DNA of 14,593 nt from JAABUE01 sp037440925 (lineage in GTDB: Bacteria > Chloroflexota > Anaerolineae > Anaerolineales > Villigracilaceae): the NCBI GenBank assembly GCA_037440925.1, contig JBBITF010000073.1, positions 1 to 14,593 of the forward strand, read 5' to 3'. A program made the translations under genes and the position numbers. The notes beneath the pieces are model-generated. The model saw nothing but the letters and a program-made list of their open reading frames with translations, was not told the DNA's origin and made no database searches. Below are positions 5,119 to 12,391 of this stretch, piece after piece. Within the stretch, counting starts at the first letter, position 1; the number at the start of each line of letters is the position of its first letter.

Positions 5119-7893
5119 CTATGTGACTATCTCAACTTTCACCGCCGTCACTTTGTATTCTGGGATTTTGGCGATTGGGTCTAAGACGGCTTGCGTCAGT
5201 TCGTTGGCCGAGGCTTCAGGGAAGTGGAAATTGGCATAGACCATGCCGGGCGGGACCCGCTCTGTGACCCAGGGCTGGGCTTCGATGCTGCCGCGGCGGG
5301 AGGAAACGCGCACTCTATTCTTGCCATTCAGTCCCAGTTTAGCGGCGTCTTCAGGGTTTACCTCGATCAATGCTTCGCTATAGACTTCCAACAGTCCCTG
5401 CGCGCGGCGCGTCATCTGGCCGCCGTGCCAGTGATATAGCACCCGCCCGGTGGACATAACCATCGGGTAGTCTTGGCTGGGCTCCTCGGCCGGCGGGACG
5501 TGGTCAATCGGCATGAATTTGCCCAGCCCGCGCGTGAATTTGCCGATGTGCAGAATAGGCGTGCCGGGGTGGTCGGTCGTGGGGCAAGGCCATTGCAGTC
5601 GTTCGCCCTTTTCAAGCCGGGCGTGGGTGATGCCGCCATAGGAGGGGGTGAGGGCATTGATCTCGTCCATGATGGCGGAAGTATCGGCATAATCCCAGGC
5701 AGCGAACGGCCCATTAAGCGGGAGCAGGTTTGGGGTCCCGGACAGGAGGCGTTTGGCGATTTGGGCGATGATCCACCAGTCGGGTTTGGCGTCGCCGGGC
5801 GGTTCGATGGCTTTGTGGACCATCTGCACGCGCCGCTCGGTGTTGGTGAAGGTGCCGGTCTTTTCGGCGAAGGAGACGCCGGGCAGCAGCACGTCGGCAT
5901 AGGCGGCGGTTTCGGAGGGGAAAATCTCCTGCAAGACGAGGAAGTCCACGTTTTCGAGGCACTCGCGGATGTGGCGCGTATCGGGGTCGGACATGACCGG
6001 GTCTTCGCTCAGGATGTACAGGGCGTGGATTTTTCCTTCGAGGATGCCGGGCATCATCTCGGTCACGGTCAGGCCGACCTTGGTGTTGCTGGTTTGCCCC
6101 CAGGCGGCCTGGAATTTCTTTTGGGCTTCCTCGCTGGTGACCGGCTGATAAGCCGGGTAGACGTTGGGCAGGCCGCCCATGTCGCAGGCGCCCTGGACGT
6201 TGTTCTGCCCCCGCAAGGGATTGACGCCGCCGCCTGGCACGCCCATGTTGCCGAGGAGCATTTGCAGGTTGGCGAGCGTCATCACGTTACGCACGCCGGT
6301 AATGTGCTGGGTGATGCCCATAGCCCACATGACGGCCATGGGTTTGCTGGCGGCCATGATCTCGGCCGCCTGGTAGAGTTTTTCGACCGGGACGCCGGAG
6401 ATTTGGCTGGCTTTTTCCGGCGGGTATTGCATGACCGTGGCTTTGAACTCTTCGAATGATTCGGTGCGTTCGGCGATGAATTCTTTGGCTTCCCAGCCCT
6501 TTTTCAGGATGATGTACATCAGCCCGTTCAGAAGGGCGATGTCGCTGCCGGGTTTTTGTTGCAGGTGCAGCGTGGCAAAGTCGCACAAATCTATGCGGCG
6601 GGGGTCTACCACGATCAATTTCGCTCCGCGGAAACGCACCGCCCGGCGCAGCATGGTGCCGAAAACGGGATGCTGCTCGGTGGTGTTGGAGCCGATCACG
6701 AAGAAGGCTTCTGCTTTTTGGGCTACGTCGTCCATGCTGTTGGACATAGCGCCCGAACCGAAGGAGGCGGCCAGACCGGCCACCGTGCTGGAGTGTCAGA
6801 GACGGGCGCAGTGGTCAATGTTGTTCGTTCCAATGACCTGCCGCGCCAGTTTATTCATTAAGTAGTTTTCTTCGTTCAGGCATTTCGCTGAGGTCAATAT
6901 GCCAACAGCGTCTGGGCCGTGTGTGTCGCGCGTTTCGCGCAGTTTGCGGGCGGTGATGTCCAGGGCGGTATCCCAGTCGGTCTCTACCCAATCCCAGGCA
7001 TTTCCTTTGCGGCGTTTTGATTTGCTTTCGAGCAGGTAGCGGCGGACGCGCGGCCTGGTCAGTCTATCTGGATGATGGATATAGTCCCAGCCGTATCTTC
7101 CTTTGACGCACAGCGCCATGCCGTTCACGGGAGCGTCTGGGTTGGATGTGACGCCGATCACTTTGCCGTCGCGCACGTTCAGGTCGAACTGGCAGCCCAC
7201 GCCGCAGTAGGAGCAGGTGGTGGTCACTTTCTGGACCTGGTGCCTGCGTCCCTTTCCGTAACTCATCTTGCTGGACAGGGCTCCCGTCGGGCAATAGGCC
7301 ACGCACTGGCCGCAGGATTCGCAGCGCGCTTCCAGCATGGTCGTGCCTGCCCCGGCAACGATGACCTCCTCGAAGCCGCGTTTGGCCACGCCCCACACGT
7401 CGCGCACCTGGATTTCGGCGCAGGCGCCCACGCAGCGACGGCACAGGATACAGCGGTTCATGTCCACGCGGATGAAGGGATTGGGGTCGCTGTTTACCGG
7501 ATAGCGTTTGCCTTTCGTTCCCCAGGCTGGCGCTTCGGCTTTGTATTCATAAGCAAGGTCTTGCAGTTCGCACTCGCCGCTGACATCGCAGGTGATACAG
7601 TCTTGCGGATGGTTGGCGAGCATCAGTTCCAGGGTCAGTTTGCGGTCGCGCATGACCTTTTCGCTGTGCGTCTGGATTTCCATGCCTTCCCATACCGGCG
7701 TGACGCAGGCGGCCTGCAGGAAGCGCCCGCCTTTGACTTCCACCACGCACATGCGGCAGTTGCCGGTCGGCGACAGGTCCTTGTGATAGCACAGGGTCGG
7801 GATCTTGACGCCATGTTCGCTGGCAACGTCCAGGATGGTTTGCCCTGGCTGGGCTTCATATTTTTGGCCGTTGATGGTGACGTTGACTGTCAT
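5119..7893 (-). CDS. fdhA: Formate dehydrogenase catalytic subunit FdhA, selenoprotein (UGA = Sec366)
   Basis: A 924-residue Mo/W-bisPGD formate dehydrogenase catalysing formate to CO2 (or the reverse). In order it has: a NuoG-like [2Fe-2S] domain (C35, C46, C49, C63), a His-Cys [4Fe-4S] site (H95, C99, C102, C108), two [4Fe-4S] clusters (C148/C151/C154/C158; C191/C194/C197/C201), the Molyb-Fe4S4 domain (C227, C230, C234, C262), then the large cofactor domains ending in a molydopterin-dinucleotide-binding C-terminus. The TGA at 6796-6798 falls in DHCARL-U-HSSTVAGL, exactly where E. coli FdhF has selenocysteine, and the frame is intact on both sides, so it is read-through and not a pseudogene. 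A SECIS hairpin follows. AAGGAG precedes the ATG, 2 bp after fdhB. The layout resembles Moorella FdhA and FdsA. The metal (Mo or W) cannot be told. Confidence 0.93.
6766..6784 (-). promoter_or_regulatory. Bacterial SECIS element of fdhA
   Basis: Read on the minus strand, GGTGGCC-GGTCT-GGCCGCC forms a 7-bp stem (one G-U pair) closing a GGUCU loop. It starts 11 nt after the in-frame TGA, with the loop 18 nt after it, within the range known for bacterial SECIS elements. As I recall it, the E. coli fdhF SECIS has the same GGUCU loop, which is bound by the selenocysteine elongation factor SelB. The hairpin lies within coding sequence, as always in bacteria. Confidence 0.87.
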
Positions 7894-7895
7894 GG

Positions 7896-9662
7896 TTACT
7901 CCTTCTCAGCACGCGCAAATTCAGCGCCATAGTGGGTGAGAGCCGATTTCATGGGGATGGCGACCGATTGTCCCAGCCCGCAGAAGGAAGAATCTTGCAT
8001 CAGTTGAGCCAGGGTTTGCAGTTCTTCGATGTCGCCGCGCTTGCCTTCCCCGGCGGCCATGCGCTCCAAGATTTCCAGCGAACGCCAGGTGCCTACGCGG
8101 CATGGAGTACACTTTCCGCACGATTCTGCCGCGAAGAAGTGCAACAACTCGCGCAGGAAGGCCACTGGCGAGACCGTCTGGTCGCAGATCAAGAATGAAC
8201 CAGCGCCCATCGAGATGACTTGCGTCCAGCGTCTCTCGTCGGCTGGCACGTCGCGGTGGACGCCCTTAAGCGGCCCAGAACTGTAGTCAATGTGACTGTC
8301 CATCAACGCGGGAGGGACGATCGTGCCGGCCGCGCCGCCGCACAGGGCAAAGTTGAACTGCGAATCGGGCAGCATCCCGCCGCCGAAATCCTCGATGATC
8401 TGGCGCAAGGTCAGGCCGAAGGGCGCTTCGAACAGGCCGGGCTTGCGCACGTGACCCAGCACCATGTAAACCTTTGTGCCGGGAGTGGGATCGCTGCTCA
8501 AGTTTCGCCACCATTCCGCGCCATGATTGACGATATGCGGCACGGCGCAGAAGGTTTCGACATTGTTGACTGCGGTCGGTTGGCCGCGGAAACCGGATTG
8601 CGGCGGGTAGGGCGGTCGCAGGCGCGGCTCGCCGCGTTTGCCCTCGAGCGATTCGATCAAGGCGGTCTCTTCGCCGCAGATATACGCGCCGGCGCCGCGA
8701 TGGACGTGGATGCGGAACGAGAAACCGCTGCCCAGGATGTTCTCGCCGAGCAGGTTTTTCTCCTCGGCTTGCGCAATCGCTCTTTCCAGACGCCGGGCCT
8801 GATACTCGTACTCGCCGCGGATGTAGATCCACGCTTCGGAGGCTCCGCAGGCGTAGCCGCCGATGGCCATGCCTTCCAGCAGTTGGTGCGGATTGGTGTC
8901 AATCAGCACGCGATCTTTGAAGATGAGCGGTTCGGATTCGTCGGCGTTGCAGATCAGGTAACGAGGCGTCCGCTTTTCGGAGGCTACGAAGCGCCATTTG
9001 CGCCCGACCGGGAAGCCCGCGCCGCCGCGCCCCTGCAGGCCGGAGGTCTCCACCTCGGAAAGGACGGCCACCGGTTCGGATTGGAGCGCTTTCTTCAGGC
9101 CGTCGTAGACGCCATTGGCAAGGGCGTCGTCAATCGAATCGGGGTCAATCTTGCCAAGCAGGGCGGTCATCACGCGCGTTTCGCCGGGACGCGGCTGGCT
9201 GTAATCGGTGGGGATGCCGCGCCAGCCTTCGCAGACCTTGTGCGCGTCGGCTTCAGTGACCGGCCCGGCTTGTTCATCCTCCACCAGGGCGGCGGGAGCG
9301 CGGTCACACAGGCCGAGGCAGGAGGTTCGCTCTACCGTCCAATCGTCTGCGGGCATGTTTTTTGCCCAACCGTCTACTGAAGCGCGTTTGAGCCAGCAGA
9401 CCGGGCCGTCGCATACGCGCAGTACTTTTTTGCGCTTTTCGAGTGAAAGCATCGAGTAGAAAGTCGCCAGGCCATAGGCTTTGTGGGCCGGGATTCCCAG
9501 GGCGCGGGCAGCGTCGGTAATGGTGGCAGGCGAAAGTCCGGCCGGATGCGTCTGCAAGTCTTTCAAGACTTCCAGCGCGGCTTCGGGCGAATTGCCGTGT
9601 TGTTCGGCAAGTTCCAGGATGTCGGCCGGGATGGGTTTGTATCGAATCTTTTTATTGGTCAT
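7896..9662 (-). CDS. fdhB: NuoE-NuoF fusion: NAD-linked formate dehydrogenase beta (diaphorase) subunit
   Basis: A 588-residue fusion. Residues about 10-150 are a NuoE/FdsG-type thioredoxin-like [2Fe-2S] domain with ligands C84, C89 (CDGPVC) and C115, C119 (CLGLC). Residues about 165-588 are NuoF/FdsB-like: FMN/NADH-binding GRGGAGFPVGRKW (211-223), ICGEETALIESLEG (328-341), and the [4Fe-4S] site C515-GK-C518-TP-C521 with C561. It would pass electrons from FdhA to NAD+. The C-terminal two-cluster ferredoxin domain of electron-bifurcating HylB-type subunits is absent, which favours a simple NAD-dependent enzyme. ATG 9662 is chosen because GGAG lies 5 nt upstream. An in-frame ATG at 9689 overlaps the likely -10 box. 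The stop is 2 bp before fdhA. Confidence 0.92.
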   Translation of the reverse strand: MTNKKIRYKPIPADILELAEQHGNSPEAALEVLKDLQTHPAGLSPATITDAARALGIPAHKAYGLATFYSMLSLEKRKKVLRVCDGPVCWLKRASVDGWAKNMPADDWTVERTSCLGLCDRAPAALVEDEQAGPVTEADAHKVCEGWRGIPTDYSQPRPGETRVMTALLGKIDPDSIDDALANGVYDGLKKALQSEPVAVLSEVETSGLQGRGGAGFPVGRKWRFVASEKRTPRYLICNADESEPLIFKDRVLIDTNPHQLLEGMAIGGYACGASEAWIYIRGEYEYQARRLERAIAQAEEKNLLGENILGSGFSFRIHVHRGAGAYICGEETALIESLEGKRGEPRLRPPYPPQSGFRGQPTAVNNVETFCAVPHIVNHGAEWWRNLSSDPTPGTKVYMVLGHVRKPGLFEAPFGLTLRQIIEDFGGGMLPDSQFNFALCGGAAGTIVPPALMDSHIDYSSGPLKGVHRDVPADERRWTQVISMGAGSFLICDQTVSPVAFLRELLHFFAAESCGKCTPCRVGTWRSLEILERMAAGEGKRGDIEELQTLAQLMQDSSFCGLGQSVAIPMKSALTHYGAEFARAEKE

Positions 9663-9679
9663 GGTGGCTCCAGGAGGGT

Positions 9680-9708
9680 ATTCTAACATAACTGCGCAAA
9701 ATTGGCAG
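9680..9708 (-). promoter_or_regulatory. Putative promoter of fdhBA
   Basis: On the minus strand a -35-like CTGCCA (9703-9708, four of six) is followed after exactly 17 bp by TAGAAT (9680-9685, five of six). The predicted transcript starts about 10 nt before the GGAG-bearing leader of fdhB ATG 9662. This supports the shorter start and an fdh transcript independent of the upstream regulator genes. Confidence 0.45.
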
Positions 9709-9710
9709 TT
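9690..9710. promoter_or_regulatory. Operator-like palindrome over the fdhBA promoter
   Basis: A 21-bp near-palindrome with half sites AACTGC (9690-9695) and GCAGTT (9705-9710), and inner arms CAA (9697-9699) / TTG (9702-9704), broken only by an unpaired G at 9696. It covers the -35 and most of the spacer of the putative promoter, a place suited to a repressor or a spacer-bound activator. A perfect 8-bp palindrome ATGCGCAT (9745-9752) lies further upstream. Confidence 0.4.
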
Positions 9711-9771
9711 TCAGTCTACATTGTTCACACTCAAAAGTTGTCAGATGCGCATGAACAGGGCAAAGTTCTTT

Positions 9772-10413
9772 CTATTCTCCCAAAATCCCTTTTTGCAGGG
9801 CAAAACGCACCAGGGCGGCGCGGTTGGTCAGGCCGAGTTTTTCCATGCCACGGGCGCGATAGGTTTCGACCGTTTTGGCGCTCAGGTTCAGGCGTTCGGC
9901 GATTTCGGCGCTGGTGTGTCCCAAGGCCACCAGGCGCAGCACCTCGCGCTCGCGTTCGCTGAGCGTTTCCCAGGCATCGGGAGCGGTTTCGGCTTTGGGC
10001 AGCATGTCGTCGAGCAGAGCGCGGGTGAGCGAGGGGTGAACGTACATCTCACCGCGCAGCACAGCACGAATGGCAGAAATCAGTTCGGCATCGGCGGCCT
10101 TTTTAAGGACATAGCCCGCCGCTCCGTTTTTGAGGGCGGCGCGTAGGTATTGCGGGTCGTCGTACATGGTCAGTATCAGGATTTTGGCCGCCGGGGCCGC
10201 CTTGCGCAAGGCGGGGAGCGCTTCCAGCCCGCCCAGGCCGGGCATGGAAAGGTCGAGCAGGAGCAAATCGGGCTGCAGGCGGGCAGCCAGGTCGAGGGCT
10301 TCCAGCCCGCTGGAGGCTTCGCCCACCACCCGCAGGTCGGGCTGACTTTCGAGCAGCAATTTCAGGCCGGCGCGCAACACGGCGTGGTCATCGGCGAGGA
10401 GGATGGTAGTCAT
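9772..10413 (-). CDS. NarL/FixJ-family response regulator
   Basis: A 213-residue response regulator. The receiver domain (1-120) has acidic pocket D8-D9, phospho-acceptor D54 (LLLLDLSMPG), T82 and K104. The LuxR-type helix-turn-helix DNA-binding domain (150-213) shows LSEREREVLRLVALGHTSAEIAERL and SAKTVETYRARGMEKLGL. It pairs with the NarX-type kinase just upstream, the usual partner class for this regulator type. fdhBA begins 109 bp downstream in the same direction, so formate dehydrogenase is its most likely target. The ribosome-binding site (GAGGGA, + strand 10419-10424) is contributed by the edge of the G-rich repeat array. Confidence 0.93.
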   Translation of the reverse strand: MTTILLADDHAVLRAGLKLLLESQPDLRVVGEASSGLEALDLAARLQPDLLLLDLSMPGLGGLEALPALRKAAPAAKILILTMYDDPQYLRAALKNGAAGYVLKKAADAELISAIRAVLRGEMYVHPSLTRALLDDMLPKAETAPDAWETLSEREREVLRLVALGHTSAEIAERLNLSAKTVETYRARGMEKLGLTNRAALVRFALQKGILGE

Positions 10414-12391
10414 GGGTTTCCCTCATCCCCGGCCCACCTGCCCCCGTCAGGGGGTCTCCCGGAGGGAGAGGGATGACCCTCACCCCTGGCCCCTCTCCCA
10501 GGGGGAGAGGGGTGGCCCTCACCCCCGGCCCCTCTNNNNNNNNNNNNNNNNNNNNNNNNNNNNNNNNNNNNNNNNNNNNNNNNNNNNNNNNNNNNNNNNN
10601 NNNNNNNNNNNNNNNNNNNNNNNNNNNNNNNNNNNCACCCCCGGCCCCTCTCCCAAGGGGAGAGGGATGACCCTCACCCCTGGCCCCTCTTCCAGCGGAA
10701 GAGGGGTAGTCCTCACCCTGGCCCTCTCCCAAAGGGAGAGGGGATGCGCCCTCACCCCCGGCCCCTCTTCCAGCGGAAGAGGGGTAGTCCTCACCCTGGC
10801 CCTCTCCCAAAGGGAGAGGGGATGCGCCCTCACCCCCGGCCCCTCTTCCAGCGGAAGAGGGGTAGCCCTCACCCTGGCCCTCTCCCAAAGGGAGAGGGGT
10901 GGCCCTCACCCCCGGCCCCTCTCCCAAAGGGAGAGGGGATGCGCCTTCACCCCGGCCATCCCCCAAAGGGAGAGGGGGGATGGGGATTTGAACGTGGATG
11001 CTCGCGCCTTTGCCGGGGGCGCTTTCGATGGTCAGTTTGCCGCCGAGCAGTTCGGCGCGCTCGCGCATTCCCTCCAGGCCAAGGTGCCGGTCGCCGGGGT
11101 CACGCTGCAGGTCAAAGCCCTGACCGTCGTCCTCCACCAGGGCGATCAGGTCTGATCCGCGCCGTTCCACCAGCACCGAGACGTTGTGCGCCGCAGAATA
11201 GCGGGCCGCGTTGGTGAGCGATTCTTGCACAATGCGATAGATGGCCGTCTCCAGCGGGCCGGGCAGGCGCTCTGGGCCGATGTGAATGAGCAGGTCGAGC
11301 GGAATGCGGTGCCGCGCCTGCCATTCGCGGGCCAGCCGCTCCAGGGCGGCAGGCAGGCCCAGGTCGTCCAGGATGCGCGGGCGGAGACGGGCCGAAATGT
11401 CATGCACTTCTTCCAACGTTGCGGCGGCTATGCTGCGCAGTTCCTCCACCTGGACGTTCAGGCGGGCATCCTGACAGAGAGTTTTCAGATTCGTCAGACC
11501 CACCATGAGCGAGGTAAGATTTTGGGAGGTGCTATCGTGCAATTCGCGGGCAATGCGGCGGCGTTCTTCTTCCTGGGTGGCAATCACTTTTTCGAGCAGT
11601 TGGCGGCGCAGTTGTTCGCGCTCGCGGCGGATTTCATCGGCGCGGGCCAGATCGGCCGTCATGGCGTTGAATGCCTCGGCCAGGTCGCCGATTTCGTCAT
11701 CGGCCCAGCGCGGCACGCGCGGCGAGAAATCGCCTTGCGCTACGCTGCGAGTGGCCTCCACCAGGTCACGCAGCGGGCGGGTGAGGACAAAGGTGAGAAA
11801 GGTGACGCCTAACACCCCCACCGCCGAGACTAACACCATCGTGAGCAGAATCTGCCCGCTGACCAGGTTAATTTCCTGCCTTAAACGGGCATCGGAAAGA
11901 CCAACCCGTATCACTCCGGCACGGCCATCGAAAATCGGCGCGGCGGTATCCCACACCAGGCCGTCTTCGGTTTCCAGTACCAAGGTATGCGAGGGTTCGC
12001 TCGCGGTCAGGCCGTTGGCATCCAGCAGAGGCAGAGGAAAGCCGTTTCCAAAGGTATGCATCAGCACTTGACCATACTGGTCTATGATGAAAACATAGCG
12101 CAGGTCGAGATTGTTGGCCTGCGTCTCTTCCAACAGGCGGCGCAGGGCCACCAGGTCGTTGAGCAAGATGGGGTCAACGGCGCGGGCAGCCAAGTCACTG
12201 GCGACGGTGACGCTCTCGCTTTGGAGTTGGGTTTGCAGCGTGCGGGTGAGGGAGGCGCGCACCTGCCAGAGAATTCCGCCGCCGAGCAGCAACACCAATG
12301 CCAATGCCATGCCCATCACTTTGACGCGCACGCTGACGGCCGAAATGAGCAGCCACAGACGATTCCAAAGGGCGGCAAGGGTGTTCTTCAT
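10388..12391 (-). CDS. NarX-type membrane sensor histidine kinase with repeat-derived tail
   Basis: The kinase proper ends near residue 472 (nucleotide about 10975). It has a transmembrane helix at 23-43, an extracytoplasmic sensor domain at 45-177, a second helix at about 180-203, HAMP at 204-257, and a HisKA_3 phospho-acceptor H285 in RRRIARELHDSTSQNL. The NarX-type ATPase domain has N-box QESLTNAARYSAA, G1 EDDGQGFD and HLGLEGMRERAE. The reading frame then continues through a G-rich hairpin array, giving a low-complexity tail (PLPLGEGPGVR and YPSSAGRGAGGEG units) to 10388, 26 bp into the regulator gene. This crosses a 100-N gap, so the frame and the true stop are uncertain. The start ATG overlaps the binding-protein stop by 4 bp. 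The native short C-terminus was probably lost when the array grew here. Confidence 0.8.
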   Translation of the reverse strand: MKNTLAALWNRLWLLISAVSVRVKVMGMALALVLLLGGGILWQVRASLTRTLQTQLQSESVTVASDLAARAVDPILLNDLVALRRLLEETQANNLDLRYVFIIDQYGQVLMHTFGNGFPLPLLDANGLTASEPSHTLVLETEDGLVWDTAAPIFDGRAGVIRVGLSDARLRQEINLVSGQILLTMVLVSAVGVLGVTFLTFVLTRPLRDLVEATRSVAQGDFSPRVPRWADDEIGDLAEAFNAMTADLARADEIRREREQLRRQLLEKVIATQEEERRRIARELHDSTSQNLTSLMVGLTNLKTLCQDARLNVQVEELRSIAAATLEEVHDISARLRPRILDDLGLPAALERLAREWQARHRIPLDLLIHIGPERLPGPLETAIYRIVQESLTNAARYSAAHNVSVLVERRGSDLIALVEDDGQGFDLQRDPGDRHLGLEGMRERAELLGGKLTIESAPGKGASIHVQIPIPPLPLGDGRGEGASPLPLGEGPGVRATPLPLGEGQGEGYPSSAGRGAGGEGASPLPLGEGQGEDYPSSAGRGAGGEGASPLPLGEGQGEDYPSSAGRGARGEGHPSPLGRGAGGXXXXXXXXXXXXXXXXXXXXXXXXXXXXXXXXXXEGPGVRATPLPLGEGPGVRVIPLPPGDPLTGAGGPGMRETHDYHPPRR
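10420..10981. repeat. G-rich hairpin repeat array (about 37-40-bp units) between kinase and regulator
   Basis: About a dozen units starting CCCTCACCCC[T/C]GG lie head to tail at 10420 (degenerate), 10477, 10516, (gap), 10671, 10711, 10749, 10789, 10827, 10866, 10903 and 10944. Each holds a palindrome: CCCTCTCCC-AAA-GGGAGAGGG or CCTCTTCC-AGC-GGAAGAGG. The two unit types alternate from 10671 to 10865 as a 78-bp dimer repeated at 10671, 10749 and 10827. 78 is a multiple of three (26 codons), so length changes keep the reading frame. Similar arrays are, from memory, common in Chloroflexota genomes. Confidence 0.92.
10536..10635. other. Assembly gap (100 N)
   Basis: Exactly 100 ambiguous bases interrupt the repeat array. 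This is the conventional placeholder for a gap of unknown size, so the number of repeat units and the reading frame across it are not known. Confidence 0.98.

Noticed and set aside
5473..6459. Long open frame on the + strand opposite fdhA (328 codons)
   Set aside because: It is antisense to a clearly conserved gene; the product is a low-complexity Gly/His/Asp-rich sequence typical of a shadow of GC-rich coding DNA.
5119..7893. Reading fdhA as two genes or as a pseudogene broken by a nonsense mutation
   Set aside because: The TGA is at the conserved selenocysteine position, both halves are fully conserved in one frame, and a SECIS hairpin follows.
7072..7932. Open frame on the + strand opposite the iron-sulfur half of fdhA
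   Set aside because: Antisense shadow; the His/Ala-rich product has no family features.
8220..9380. Long open frame on the + strand opposite fdhB (386 codons)
   Set aside because: It is a shadow of the NuoE-NuoF fusion; no recognisable domain and no ribosome-binding site.
7896..9662. Complex I subunits or a [NiFe]/[FeFe] hydrogenase module
   Set aside because: The partner gene has the formate-dehydrogenase selenocysteine site and bisPGD domains; there are no hydrogenase L1/L2 or H-cluster motifs and no other nuo genes.
10420..10981. CRISPR array
   Set aside because: Units are contiguous with no unique spacers, each is itself a palindrome, and no cas genes are nearby.
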